This document shows positions 7,940 to 16,192 of a DNA stretch of 64,000 bases, in pieces. The translations under genes and the position numbers were made by a program. Under the pieces are notes generated by a model. That model was not told the DNA's origin. It saw only the letters and a list, made by a program, of their open reading frames with translations, and did no database searches. How positions within the stretch are numbered: position 1 is the first letter of the stretch; each line of letters starts with the position of its first letter. This stretch comes from Streptomyces justiciae. Lineage in GTDB: Bacteria; Actinomycetota; Actinomycetes; Streptomycetales; Streptomycetaceae. Location of the stretch: contig NZ_JADDXU010000009.1 of NCBI RefSeq assembly GCF_015163075.1, positions 186,001-250,000 of the forward strand, in the 5' to 3' direction.

Positions 7940-8129
7940 CTAGGGCCTGTCCGGCGGATCATCCCGGCGTCGCGGGCCCTGGCACGCACATCTGCCGCGT
8001 TGTCGTCACTCGCCGACGCTCCGCGTCGACTCCCTCCTCCGCCTTGCAGCTGCACGCACCAGACCCCGCTCGGCTTGCCCGGACGGCACCGCTTCTCGCA
8101 GCCGGCCTGATCCGCCGGACAGGCCCTAG
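7940..8129. mobile_element. MITE-like element with perfect 21-bp terminal inverted repeats
   Basis: The left end TAGGGCCTGTCCGGCGGATC (7941-7960, plus A) is repeated exactly and inverted at 8108-8128. CTAG occurs at both outer ends (7940-7943 and 8126-8129), consistent with a CTAG or TA target duplication as left by IS630/Tc1-like transposases. The 146-bp interior has no transposase frame. I recall near-identical elements scattered in Streptomyces intergenic regions. It lies upstream of the module A sigma gene and so may have changed its promoter. Confidence 0.8.
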
Positions 8130-8294
8130 GCGCGAAAGGCACGTTACGACCTGAAACCGCTGCTCGTCCATGTCCGTACAAGATGCAACTACCTCGTGAC
8201 GGGGTGGGTGGAAGCCGGTGGCGGCCCGGGTGTGACAGAAAACGCACTCATGGCGCTGTAGGAAGTACGGGCCGCCGCGCGGCCCGTGCCGCGC

Positions 8295-8338
8295 GACGGC
8301 CGGGGCCTCTCCTGTGGGGGGTGGCGGCCCCGGCCGTC
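8295..8338 (-). terminator. Hairpin downstream of ECF module B
   Basis: A perfect 13-bp stem (GACGGCCGGGGCC at 8295-8307 with 8326-8338) lies about 70 bp past the stop of the membrane protein ending at 8409. A second 7-bp hairpin (GCCCCGC/GCGGGGC) sits at 8349-8367. No T-tract is visible. Confidence 0.55.
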
Positions 8339-8408
8339 TCCGCGTGCGGCCCCGCATGACGCGGGGCGGAGCGGCGTCGCCGGCTCCGCGTATCGGCTTC
8401 CGCCGGGA

Positions 8409-9239
8409 TCACTGCTTCTTCTTGCCCGTGGCCTTCTCGGGCTGCTTCTCGCTGTTGCCCGGGGCGCCCGTGGTGGGCGCGGCCGTCGCCGCGTTGCCCT
8501 TGTCCGGTGCCTTGCCCTGCGGGTCGTCCTGCGAGGCGTCCTGCTTGTTCCGCTGGGCCTGCGCCAACTGCCGTACGCAGTACGCCGCGACCTTCTCCTC
8601 GCCGCCCGCCGCCTCGATCAGCCGCTGCCAGGCCGCCGAGTCCAGCGCGTTGCCACGGCCCTGGACCTTCTCGTAGGCGCGGCAGTGCGCCTCGGTGTCC
8701 TGGGCGGTGACCGGGCGGTCCGCGGGTGCGGAGCCGGCCGTGCCCGGGGTGGTGCCCGCCTGCTCGGAGGCGGCGCTGTGCGGCTGCCGTTCCCGGGCCC
8801 GGTCGGCGGTGTCGTCGGCGGAGGAGCCGGAGGTGCCGATCGCGGCGAACGCGACGCCGCCGATGGTGAGGCTCGCCACGAGCACGGAGAGAGTGGTCTT
8901 CAGCGAGCGGCCGAGCCTCCGCTGCTCCCGGGGCCGCCAGTCGTCGCGGCGGCGGGTGCGGGCGCGGTGCGCGCCGCCGTCCCGGGCGGCCCGGAACGCG
9001 GCGACGGCCAGCTGCTCGCCCTCACCGCCGCCGGGGTGGCCTCGCATGGCGTCGGCGAGGAGCTGCTCCAGGCCGTCGGTGCCGCCGGTGCCGCGCGTAC
9101 CGGCCGTTCCGTTGGTGCCGTCTGCGCCGCGCGTACCGGCCGTTCCGCCGGTGCCGTCGTTGCCCTGATGGCCGGGGACGCCGGCGCCTGGGTGCACACG
9201 CCGACGGCCGTGGCCCCCGCCGTTCTGCCTTTCACCCAT
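8409..9239 (-). CDS. Single-pass membrane protein with Gly-Thr-X repeats, ECF sigma partner (module B)
   Basis: 276-aa protein paralogous in layout to 6110-7207: soluble N-terminus, one membrane helix at about 113-134 (LKTTLSVLVASLTIGGVAFA), then an extracytoplasmic part with a Cys-containing helical module (AHCRAYEKVQGRGNALDSAA, AAYCVRQLAQAQ) and a charged Lys-rich tail. Residues 29-56 form nine Gly-X-Y triplets, nearly all Gly-Thr-X, encoded by an internal DNA duplication. It follows the module B sigma gene by 33 bp on the same strand, so it is probably that sigma factor's membrane-bound regulator. No zinc anti-sigma motif is visible. Function is inferred from context. Confidence 0.78.
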   Translation of the reverse strand: MGERQNGGGHGRRRVHPGAGVPGHQGNDGTGGTAGTRGADGTNGTAGTRGTGGTDGLEQLLADAMRGHPGGGEGEQLAVAAFRAARDGGAHRARTRRRDDWRPREQRRLGRSLKTTLSVLVASLTIGGVAFAAIGTSGSSADDTADRARERQPHSAASEQAGTTPGTAGSAPADRPVTAQDTEAHCRAYEKVQGRGNALDSAAWQRLIEAAGGEEKVAAYCVRQLAQAQRNKQDASQDDPQGKAPDKGNAATAAPTTGAPGNSEKQPEKATGKKKQ

Positions 9240-9272
9240 GTCCGTTCCTGTCTCTGTCCGGCCCGTCGTCGT

Positions 9273-9863
9273 TCACTTCGACTCCCCCAGCGTGCGAGGG
9301 TCGTCATCCGTCACACTCTCGACGCCCAGCTGCTGGGCGAGGCGCTTGAGGCCCCGGTACGCGGCGGTGCGCACGGCGCCGGGGCGCTTGCCGAGGACGC
9401 GGGCGGCGGCGGGGCCGTCGAGCCCGACGACCACCCGCAGCAGCACGGCCTCCGCCTGGTCCCGCGGCAGCCCGCGCACCAGCGCCAGGGCGTACTCGGT
9501 GGAGAGCGACTCCAGCGCCTGGTCGTGGGTGCTGTGCGGGCCGGGCAGCTCCAGGACGTCCTGTTCGAGCGTGGCCGACCGGGGCCGTACCTTCTGGCGC
9601 CGCAGGTGGTCCAGGGCCCGGTGCCGGGCGATCGTCGCCGACCAGCCGCGGAAGCCCGCGCCGTCGCCCTTGAACCGGCCGAGATCGCGGGCGATCTCCA
9701 GCCAGGCGTCGGAGGCCACGTCCTCGGCGTCGTCGCCGACGATGCCGCGGAGGTAGCCGAGCAGTCCGGGCTGCACGATCCGGTACGCGACCGCGAAGGC
9801 GGCCTCGTCGCCGTCCTGGGCCCGCGCGACTGCCGCGCCGAGCTCGACGTCGTACGTCTGCAC
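9273..9863 (-). CDS. ECF-type RNA polymerase sigma factor (module B)
   Basis: 196-aa sigma factor paralogous to the one at 7207-7869. Region 2 has DAEDVASDAWLEIARDLGRF and RGWSATIARHRALDHLR; region 4 has GLPRDQAEAVLLRVVVGLDG and GKRPGAVRTAAYRGLKRL. The GTG at 9863 gives the best alignment with the paralogue and has GGAGG 13 nt upstream, a rather long spacing; a TTG at 9890 with GAGGA 6 nt upstream is a real alternative and would add 9 residues. The next gene downstream is its likely membrane-bound partner. Tandem position with module A indicates a local duplication. Confidence 0.88.
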   Translation of the reverse strand: MQTYDVELGAAVARAQDGDEAAFAVAYRIVQPGLLGYLRGIVGDDAEDVASDAWLEIARDLGRFKGDGAGFRGWSATIARHRALDHLRRQKVRPRSATLEQDVLELPGPHSTHDQALESLSTEYALALVRGLPRDQAEAVLLRVVVGLDGPAAARVLGKRPGAVRTAAYRGLKRLAQQLGVESVTDDDPRTLGESK

Positions 9864-10095
9864 GCGGCGGGGTTCGCCTCCTCGACCCAAGAACTGTCCT
9901 CGTTCATGCTGGTTCGCGGCGATGTCGCACCGCGGGTGCGGTCGCCCTTGCGCTAAGCGGGCTGCTTAGTCCTTCACGCTCATCAGCGCCGGGCCGCACG
10001 GAAGTGTCACTGCCCGCCCGCCCCGGGAGGGCCGCGGGCACGGCGGGCTTCCCCGGTCCACCGCGCCCACGGCCTGGTCCTCGGCCCTGCCGTCG

Positions 10096-10527
10096 TCAGG
10101 CCGCGGTGCGCCGGGCCCGGCCGTGCAGGGTCAGATAGAAGGTCTGGAGGGAGTCCTCCGGGGCGCTCGACCCGAAGCGGTTGAGGACCTTGCCGAGCGG
10201 GTTCCAGACCCGGCCGTCGGGCATCCGGACGCCGACCTCCTGGCCGAAGTACGCGCGCTGCGTGTCGTCGAGGTCGACCCACACCGCGCCCGCCCGGCGC
10301 ACCAGCACCTCACCGACGTAGGCACCCAGGCCCGTCAGCGGTTCACGGACCCGGTCCTGGTCGGCGCCGCCCTTGCGCAGTCCGTCGATCAGGAAGTCGA
10401 CGACCCGCAGGCTGGCCACCGAGTAGTCCAGCGGCAGCCGGCTGCGGGCGGTGATCCCCGTGACGAACTCCGCGGCCCGCCCCCTCATCGCGGCCGCACA
10501 CGCCACGCTCCCGGCCTGCTTCCCCAT
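10096..10527 (-). CDS. Hypothetical protein, paralogue of 15169-15576
   Basis: About 143 aa, soluble, unrecognised family. It shares with the protein at 15169-15576 the pattern LDYS..SL..VD..ID.LR, then GAYVGEVLVRRAGAVW and RMPDGRVWNPLGKVLNRF. The shared GEV-VR-GA-W core followed by TPDGR-W-P looks like a small alpha/beta fold of one widespread actinobacterial family. The ATG at 10527 has GGGTGGGGG upstream; an in-frame ATG at 10542 is possible. It is divergent from the amidase gene. I know no function. Confidence 0.72.
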   Translation of the reverse strand: MGKQAGSVACAAAMRGRAAEFVTGITARSRLPLDYSVASLRVVDFLIDGLRKGGADQDRVREPLTGLGAYVGEVLVRRAGAVWVDLDDTQRAYFGQEVGVRMPDGRVWNPLGKVLNRFGSSAPEDSLQTFYLTLHGRARRTAA

Positions 10528-10743
10528 GAGCCCCCACCCCATTCGCTCGGCTCTCCCGCTGTTCCAGCGGATGCCGTCCCGCGAACATCACGGGTCCCGC
10601 ACGTGGCGATTCCCACACAGGAAAACCACCGTCGCCGTACAACCATCCGGGCCGGTGACGTTTGGCCAGAGCTGCGCGCTGTGTGTATGGGCCGCCCAAG
10701 TGGCAGGCGATACGACAGAGTTCATTTCACAGGGGTGGGGTAG

Positions 10744-13419
10744 TTGAGTCCTCGCAGGAGCCGTGCGTACAGACCGCTCAGTCTCAAGAGACGGGCCTGG
10801 CTGACGGCCGGGGCCGTCGTGCTGAGCGGCGCGGGCATCGTGACGTACGCGATGGCGGACCAGGGCGCGCAGTCGGACGGCAGGGCCGCGGCCCGCAAGG
10901 CCGCCATCCACACGCTGAAGCTCCAGAGCGGCGGCGCCGGCCGCAAGAGCCTCGCCAAGCGGGACACGGACCGCTTCAGCGCGCTGCTGGTGACCTGGGA
11001 CGACGCCGAAGCCAAGGCCAAGGGCACGCCCGAGGTGCGCACCCGGGACCTGGAGACCGGCAAGTGGTCCGGCTGGCAGAAGCTGACCGTCGACCCCAGC
11101 CAGGCCGACGGCGCCGAGGGCGAGCGGGCCGCGCTGCGCGGCGGTACGGAGTCGCTGTGGACCGGTGACTCGGACGGCGTCGAGGTGCGGGTCGTGAACG
11201 CGGACGGCACGGCGGCGGCCGGGCAGCCGGCCGGGATGGACGTCAAGCTGCTGGACCCGGGGACGGATCCGAAGGGCAGCGGGGTGGAACCGGCTGCGTT
11301 CGTGGCCGAGACGACGACACCGGAGGCCTCGCCGAGCGAGTCCGTGTCACCTTCGACTTCGGCGTCGGCTTCGGCTTCGGCTTCCGAGTCGGCCTCGGCG
11401 TCACCGACCGGTGCGGCGTCGCCCTCTCCGACGCAGACCGTCACCGCGTCCCCCTCCCCCTCCCCCACCTCCACCGTCCCGGCCCCGCGGCCCTCCACGG
11501 TCGTGAAGCCGCCGATCATCACGCAGGCGGAGTGGGGCGCGTCGACGGACTACGACGGCACGCCCGGCTACGGCGCCGAGATCAAGGCCGCCGTCATCCA
11601 CCACACCGGCATGGACAGCGACAACACCCTGTCCTGCGCGGAGTCCCGGGCCCGGATGCGCTCCATCCAGCAGGAGCACTTCGCGCGCGGCTACTACGAC
11701 ATCGGCTACAACTTCGTCGTCGACAAGTGCGGCCAGATCTTCGAGGGCCGCAGCGGCGGCATGGACCTGCCGGTGATCGGCGCGCACGACATCGGGTTCA
11801 ACACCAACACGGTCGGCATCTCGTACATCGGCAACTACGAGTCGGCCAAGCCCAGCAAGGCCGCGCTGGACTCCATCGCGCGGATCGTGGCGTGGAAGTT
11901 CGGGATGTACGGCATCGACCCGACCGGCAAGGTCACCCTGGTCTCCGGCAGTGACGCGGGCGTCGACGGCAACAAGGTCGCCAAGGGCAGCTCGATCACC
12001 CTGCCGCGCGTCTTCGGCCACCGGGACACCAACGCCACCGCCTGCCCCGGCGCCAACCTCTACTCCAAGCTGTCCCGGATCGCGGCGCTCGCGAAGACGC
12101 CGGGCATCTCGCACGCCCTCGCCACCTCCGACTACAACCGGGACGGCGTGACCGACCTGGTCGCGGGCGTGCCGAAGGCGAACGCGGTGAAGGTCGTGCC
12201 GGGCAGCGTCAACGGGCCGGTGACGGCGGCGAAGGTGACGCTCACCCAGTCCAGCCCCGGGGTCCCCGGCTCCTCCGAGTCCGGTGACGCCTTCGGTACG
12301 TCGACCGCGTGGGGCGACGTGAACGGCGACGGGTTCGCCGACCTCGCGATCGGCGCGCCGGGCGAGGACGACACCAGCGGCAACGCCGACCGCGGCCAGG
12401 TCACGGTGATGTACGGCCCGGCGCTCAACACCGGCTTCTCGTACACGACTTCGGGCGTCACGGCGGCGGGCGCGAAGCTCGGGTCGACCGTGACCGTGGG
12501 CGACTTCAACGGCGACGGCAAGGCGGACGTGTTCGCGGCGGGCTCCGGCAAGGGCGGCAACTACAACGTCCGTCTCACCGGCGGCAAGACGACGTACGGC
12601 ACCCTCACCACCGCCACCGGTTCCGTGGCCTACCTGGACGCCGCGACCGGCGACTTCAACCGGGACGGCTACGCGGACGTCGCCCTCAACTACCGTGACA
12701 CCGGCGGGATCGGCCGTGTCGTCCGCTTCGCGGGCTCGGCGACGGGACTGACCAAGGTCGGCGTCATCTCGGTCAAGGGCGGCCGGTCCATCGCGGCCGG
12801 TGACGTCAACGGCAACGGCTACGACGACATCGTCATCGGCCAGCCGGTGGCCTCCGAGTCCGGCGGCAAGTCCGGCGGACAGATCACGATGGTGCCGGGC
12901 ACGTCCACGGGCTTCACGACGACCGGCATGACGACGATCCACCAGGACACCTCCGGCGTCCCCGGCGGCAACGAGTCCGGCGACGCGTTCGGCAGCTCCG
13001 TCTCGGTCGGCGACTACAACGCCGACGGGTACGCGGACGCGCTCGCGGGCGCACCGGGCGAGGACCTGGTCCGCGACGGCGTCAACCGCACGAACGCGGG
13101 CAACGCGATCCTGGTGAAGGGCGGTTCGGCAGGCCTGACCGGCACCGGCTCGATCGGAATCTCCCAGGACACGTCCGGCATCCCCGGCTCCACGGAGACC
13201 GACGACCGCTTCGGCTCCGCGGTCTTGCTGTCCGACCTCTCCGGCTACGGCCGCGCCGACCTCACCTTCGGCGCGGACAACGAGGACGGCGGAGACGGCA
13301 TCCTCCTCCACCTCCCGAGCAACAGCACGGGCCTCGGCTGGTCGGAGGCGGCGATCTACAGCAAGACGACGCTGGCAACGCCGACAGACGCGAGACTGGG
13401 CCAGACGCTGACGCCGTAA
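10744..13419 (+). CDS. Secreted N-acetylmuramoyl-L-alanine amidase (PGRP/Amidase_2) with seven FG-GAP repeats
   Basis: 891-aa exported protein. After a basic N-terminus comes a signal peptide (residues 16-38, AWLTAGAVVLSGAGIVTYAM), a family-specific domain (about 40-190), a Ser/Ala/Pro-rich linker (195-255), then the amidase domain at about 260-450 with zinc ligands His286 or His287 (VIHHTGM), His426 (GHRD) and Cys434 (ACPG). This cleaves the MurNAc-L-Ala bond. The C-terminal 440 residues hold seven D-x-N-x-D-G-x-x-D repeats (first DYNRDGVTDLVAG, last degenerate DLSGYGRADL), consistent with a seven-bladed integrin-like propeller. The start is TTG with GGGGTGGGG upstream. A strong terminator follows. 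Confidence 0.92.
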   Translation: MSPRRSRAYRPLSLKRRAWLTAGAVVLSGAGIVTYAMADQGAQSDGRAAARKAAIHTLKLQSGGAGRKSLAKRDTDRFSALLVTWDDAEAKAKGTPEVRTRDLETGKWSGWQKLTVDPSQADGAEGERAALRGGTESLWTGDSDGVEVRVVNADGTAAAGQPAGMDVKLLDPGTDPKGSGVEPAAFVAETTTPEASPSESVSPSTSASASASASESASASPTGAASPSPTQTVTASPSPSPTSTVPAPRPSTVVKPPIITQAEWGASTDYDGTPGYGAEIKAAVIHHTGMDSDNTLSCAESRARMRSIQQEHFARGYYDIGYNFVVDKCGQIFEGRSGGMDLPVIGAHDIGFNTNTVGISYIGNYESAKPSKAALDSIARIVAWKFGMYGIDPTGKVTLVSGSDAGVDGNKVAKGSSITLPRVFGHRDTNATACPGANLYSKLSRIAALAKTPGISHALATSDYNRDGVTDLVAGVPKANAVKVVPGSVNGPVTAAKVTLTQSSPGVPGSSESGDAFGTSTAWGDVNGDGFADLAIGAPGEDDTSGNADRGQVTVMYGPALNTGFSYTTSGVTAAGAKLGSTVTVGDFNGDGKADVFAAGSGKGGNYNVRLTGGKTTYGTLTTATGSVAYLDAATGDFNRDGYADVALNYRDTGGIGRVVRFAGSATGLTKVGVISVKGGRSIAAGDVNGNGYDDIVIGQPVASESGGKSGGQITMVPGTSTGFTTTGMTTIHQDTSGVPGGNESGDAFGSSVSVGDYNADGYADALAGAPGEDLVRDGVNRTNAGNAILVKGGSAGLTGTGSIGISQDTSGIPGSTETDDRFGSAVLLSDLSGYGRADLTFGADNEDGGDGILLHLPSNSTGLGWSEAAIYSKTTLATPTDARLGQTLTP
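11335..11410 (+). repeat. Hexanucleotide-type repeat coding an Ala-Ser linker
   Basis: Short tandem TCGGCT/TCGGCC-like units encode the (SA)n linker between the N-terminal and amidase domains. Such runs slip easily and the linker length is likely to vary between strains. Confidence 0.6.
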
Positions 13420-13468
13420 CAGCCGGAAGGGCTGGTACGCCCGGGCACGCACACCCAGGCCCACAGCC

Positions 13469-13513
13469 ACGGCCGGGGCCCCCACCACTGCGGGGGACCC
13501 CGGCCGTTCTTCC
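13469..13513 (+). terminator. Terminator after the amidase
   Basis: A 15-bp stem with one bulged A (ACGGCCGGGGCCCCC at 13469-13483 pairing with 13491-13507) has an 8-nt loop and is followed by TCTTCCTTG. It lies 50 bp after the amidase stop and could serve as a bidirectional barrier to the convergent MFS gene. Confidence 0.8.
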
Positions 13514-13634
13514 TTGTTGGCGTGCTTTCAGGCTTCGTACGTTTTCAGGGCTCGCACGTTTCCAGGTCGCCCCTCTAGATCCGCCGCAACGGCGCTCAGC
13601 CACAACGCCGCACCCCGGCGGTGCCGAACCCCCC

Positions 13635-15107
13635 TCACCCCCGCGCATCCACCGGCTCCGGCGCCTTCCCCGCGGCCCCCTCCGGTGTCGGCGCGCGGTC
13701 CGCGTTCACCACCACGCCCGCCACCACCGCGGCCAGCAGCAACGCGCCCATCGCCCACCACGTGGCCACGTTGAACCCGTGCACCGACGCCCGCGCCGCC
13801 AGCTCCCGCCGGTTCACCCCGGGCCCGGCGTGCGCGGTCAGATAACGCGCCGTCACACTCGCGGCGATCGTGTTGAGCAGCGCCGTACCGATCGAACCGC
13901 CCACCTGCTGGGCGGTGTTGAAGGTCGCCGACGCCGCCCCCGAGTCCCGGGGCGCCACACTCCCCGTCGCCAGCGACACCGACGTCATCATCGCCGTGCC
14001 CATGCCGAGGCCGAGCATCAGCATCCCGGGCAGGATGTGGGAGGCGTACGCGGGCTCCACCCCGACCTGGGCGATCAGCGCGAGCGCCCCCGCGGCCACG
14101 AGCAGCCCCGGCACCATCAGCGTCCGCGGCGGCACCCGGTTCAGCAGCCGCGCCGCGATCTGCGTGGACCCGACGATCATCCCGGCGGTGATGGGCAGAT
14201 ACGCGACGCCGGTCTTCAGCGGCGAGTACCCGAGGACGCCCTGCATGTAGTACGTCAGGAACAGGAAGACGCCGAACATGCCGATGGTGACGAGCAGTAC
14301 GGTCAGGAAGGCGCCGACCCGCTGCCGGTCGCGGACGACGGACATCGGCAGCAACGGCACCCGCGCCCGCGTCTGCCACACCCCGAACGCGGCGAGCAGC
14401 ACGACCCCGCCGATCAGCAGCGTCAGCACCAGCCCGTCGCCCCAACCGCGCGACTCCGCCTCGGAGAAGCCGTACACCAGCGACAGCATCCCCGCCGAGC
14501 CGAGCAGCGCGCCCGGCACGTCGAGGCGGGCGTCGGGATGGCGTTCCCCGGGCGCGAGCAGCGTCCACGCGCCCGCGAACGCGACCAGCGCGATGGGCAC
14601 GTTGACGTAGAGGCACCAGCGCCAGTCGAGGTACTCGGTGAGCACCCCGCCCGCGAGCAGCCCGATCGCGGCGCCCGCCCCGACGATCGCCCCGAACACC
14701 CCGAAGGCCTTCCCGCGGTCCTTGGGGTCGGTGAACGTCGTCGCGAGCAGCGACAGCGCAGAGGGCGCGAGCAGCGCGGCGAACACGCCTTGCAGGGCAC
14801 GCGCGCCGAAGAGCATCCCGGACCCCGTCGCGGCCCCGCCGAGCGCGGACGCGGCCGCGAACCCGAGCAGCCCCACCATGAACGTCGTACGGCGTCCCAC
14901 GAGGTCGGCGACGCGGCCACCGAGCAGCAGCAGTCCACCGAAGGCGAGGGTGTAGGCGGTGATCACCCACTGCCGGTTCCCGTCCGACATGTTCAGGTCG
15001 GCCTGGGCGGACGGCAGGGCGATGTTGACGATGGTCATGTCCAGCACGACCATCAGCTGGGCGAGCGCGATGACGACGAGCGCCCACCAACGGCGGTTGT
15101 CGGCCAT
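13635..15107 (-). CDS. DHA2-family MFS drug efflux transporter
   Basis: 490-aa membrane protein with about 14 hydrophobic helices. The first helix reads LVVIALAQLMVVLDMTIVNI, with the D-x-T-I-V-N signature of 14-TM drug:H+ antiporters (EmrB/QacA type). Motif A is GGRVADLVGRR near residue 70, and the motif C region is GLLAGGVLTEYLDWRW. The start ATG at 15107 (MADNRRWW) gives a normal short cytoplasmic N-terminus; the longer open frame to 15335 overlaps the neighbour's region and is not needed. No adjacent regulator is obvious. Substrate unknown; export of an antibiotic or antiseptic is likely for the family. Confidence 0.9.
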   Translation of the reverse strand: MADNRRWWALVVIALAQLMVVLDMTIVNIALPSAQADLNMSDGNRQWVITAYTLAFGGLLLLGGRVADLVGRRTTFMVGLLGFAAASALGGAATGSGMLFGARALQGVFAALLAPSALSLLATTFTDPKDRGKAFGVFGAIVGAGAAIGLLAGGVLTEYLDWRWCLYVNVPIALVAFAGAWTLLAPGERHPDARLDVPGALLGSAGMLSLVYGFSEAESRGWGDGLVLTLLIGGVVLLAAFGVWQTRARVPLLPMSVVRDRQRVGAFLTVLLVTIGMFGVFLFLTYYMQGVLGYSPLKTGVAYLPITAGMIVGSTQIAARLLNRVPPRTLMVPGLLVAAGALALIAQVGVEPAYASHILPGMLMLGLGMGTAMMTSVSLATGSVAPRDSGAASATFNTAQQVGGSIGTALLNTIAASVTARYLTAHAGPGVNRRELAARASVHGFNVATWWAMGALLLAAVVAGVVVNADRAPTPEGAAGKAPEPVDARG

Positions 15108-15168
15108 GGCTCCATCGTGCTCCCGCCCCGGCCATTTGGGAACGCGAGCGTCTCTTATTACGGCGTTT

Positions 15169-15576
15169 TTACCGCCCCTGATGACCTTGGTGGCCCGGCC
15201 TCGTCGCGTCCCGGCACAGCAGCCGCAGCGAGCCGTGCCCCGCGAAACACCGCCGCGCCTCGTCGATCGGGTCCCACAACCGCCCGTCGGGCGTGCGTAT
15301 CCAGTGGTCGCCGCCGCTCGCCCACCACTCGGCACCGGCCTGACGCACGATCACCTCACCGGCGTACGCACCGAATCCGCGCAGCACCGCGTCGACGGCG
15401 GCGTACGGAGTGTCCTCGCGGCGCAGGTCGTCGATCATCCGGTCGACCCGCCACAGACTCTGTGCCGAGTAGTCGAGCCGCACCCGCGCGCCCTCGCGCA
15501 TCGTCGCCACCGCGTCCGCTGCCCACCGCACGGGCTTCGTCGCAGCCGAGGGCCTGGTTTCGTACTGTGTCGTCAC
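15169..15576 (-). CDS. Hypothetical protein, paralogue of 10096-10527
   Basis: About 135 aa if it begins at the GTG at 15576. It shares with the protein at 10096 the pattern RLDYSAQSLWRVDRMIDDLR, GAYAGEVIVRQAGAEWW and RTPDGRLWDPIDEARRCF. There is no signal peptide and no recognised catalytic motif. The start is uncertain: the frame is open to 15663 and no strong RBS is visible. It is head-to-head with the DUF1877 gene at 15688. Function unknown. Confidence 0.68.
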   Translation of the reverse strand: MTTQYETRPSAATKPVRWAADAVATMREGARVRLDYSAQSLWRVDRMIDDLRREDTPYAAVDAVLRGFGAYAGEVIVRQAGAEWWASGGDHWIRTPDGRLWDPIDEARRCFAGHGSLRLLCRDATRPGHQGHQGR

Positions 15577-15687
15577 ACCCTCAAGAGCGTTCCGGGAGTG
15601 TCGTTCGTCACCCGGATCCGGACACCTCTCACATGTGTGTTCCGGGCGTGAGTGACGCTTCACGGTTCCCGTGCGCTCCAGTCACTG

Positions 15688-16173
15688 ATGAGCATGTACT
15701 TCCACTTCCGCGCCGTACCGCCCGCGGCCCTGCGCAACAGCCCGGCCTGGCTGGAGAAGCTCTTCGAGGACGACTGGAACGCCGTACGCGAGCGGATCGG
15801 CCGGCATCGCGAAGAGGTGCTGGACAAGGGCTACCTCGACAACGAACTCCTTTACGCCGGCACGCACGGCGAGGAGGGCCCGCGCACCCACGTGGTGCTC
15901 GGCGGCCGCCCCATCCCGCACCCCGACCCCACCCTCCCGCCGTTCCTGCTGCTCACCGCCGCGCAGACGGGCCGGGTCGCCTCCTATCTCGCCGAGGCGG
16001 ACTTCGACGACCTGTGGCTGGACGCGCGCGACCTGCTGCTGCCGTCGTACGGCGGCACGGACACCGAACCGGAGGTGCACGGCGTCTTCGCGGCGGCCCA
16101 CCGCGACCTCACCGCGTTCTACGGACAGACGGCGCACTACGGCGACGCGGTGGTGAAGTGGCTGGTGACGTGA
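15688..16173 (+). CDS. DUF1877 family protein (YfbM-like)
   Basis: About 161 aa, starting MSMYFHFRAVPPAALRNS. The opening strand, the WLEKLFEDDW helix and the later GGRPIPHPDPTLPP and LLTAAQTGRVASYL segments are those of the DUF1877/YfbM family, whose role is not established. Two in-frame ATGs (15688 and 15694) exist and neither has a clear RBS, so the message may be leaderless. It is soluble, without signal peptide. Neighbours are also small hypotheticals and give no functional clue. Confidence 0.8.
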   Translation: MSMYFHFRAVPPAALRNSPAWLEKLFEDDWNAVRERIGRHREEVLDKGYLDNELLYAGTHGEEGPRTHVVLGGRPIPHPDPTLPPFLLLTAAQTGRVASYLAEADFDDLWLDARDLLLPSYGGTDTEPEVHGVFAAAHRDLTAFYGQTAHYGDAVVKWLVT

Positions 16174-16192
16174 GAGAGATCGGGCGGTCCGG

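Larger units (their letters stand above)
7870..8408. other. 539-bp intergenic stretch holding a MITE and two hairpins
   Basis: No credible gene lies here. 7870-7939 is the leader of sigma module A; 7940-8129 is the MITE; 8130-8294 is unremarkable and probably contains the displaced promoter of module A; 8295-8338 and 8349-8367 are inverted repeats that probably end transcripts of module B. Open frames on both strands are GC-rich shadows. Confidence 0.7.

Noticed and set aside
7870..8247. Extended N-terminus of the module A sigma factor (open frame to 8247)
   Set aside because: The extra 126 residues are translated MITE and leader sequence, and the paralogous sigma factor aligns from the GTG at 7869.
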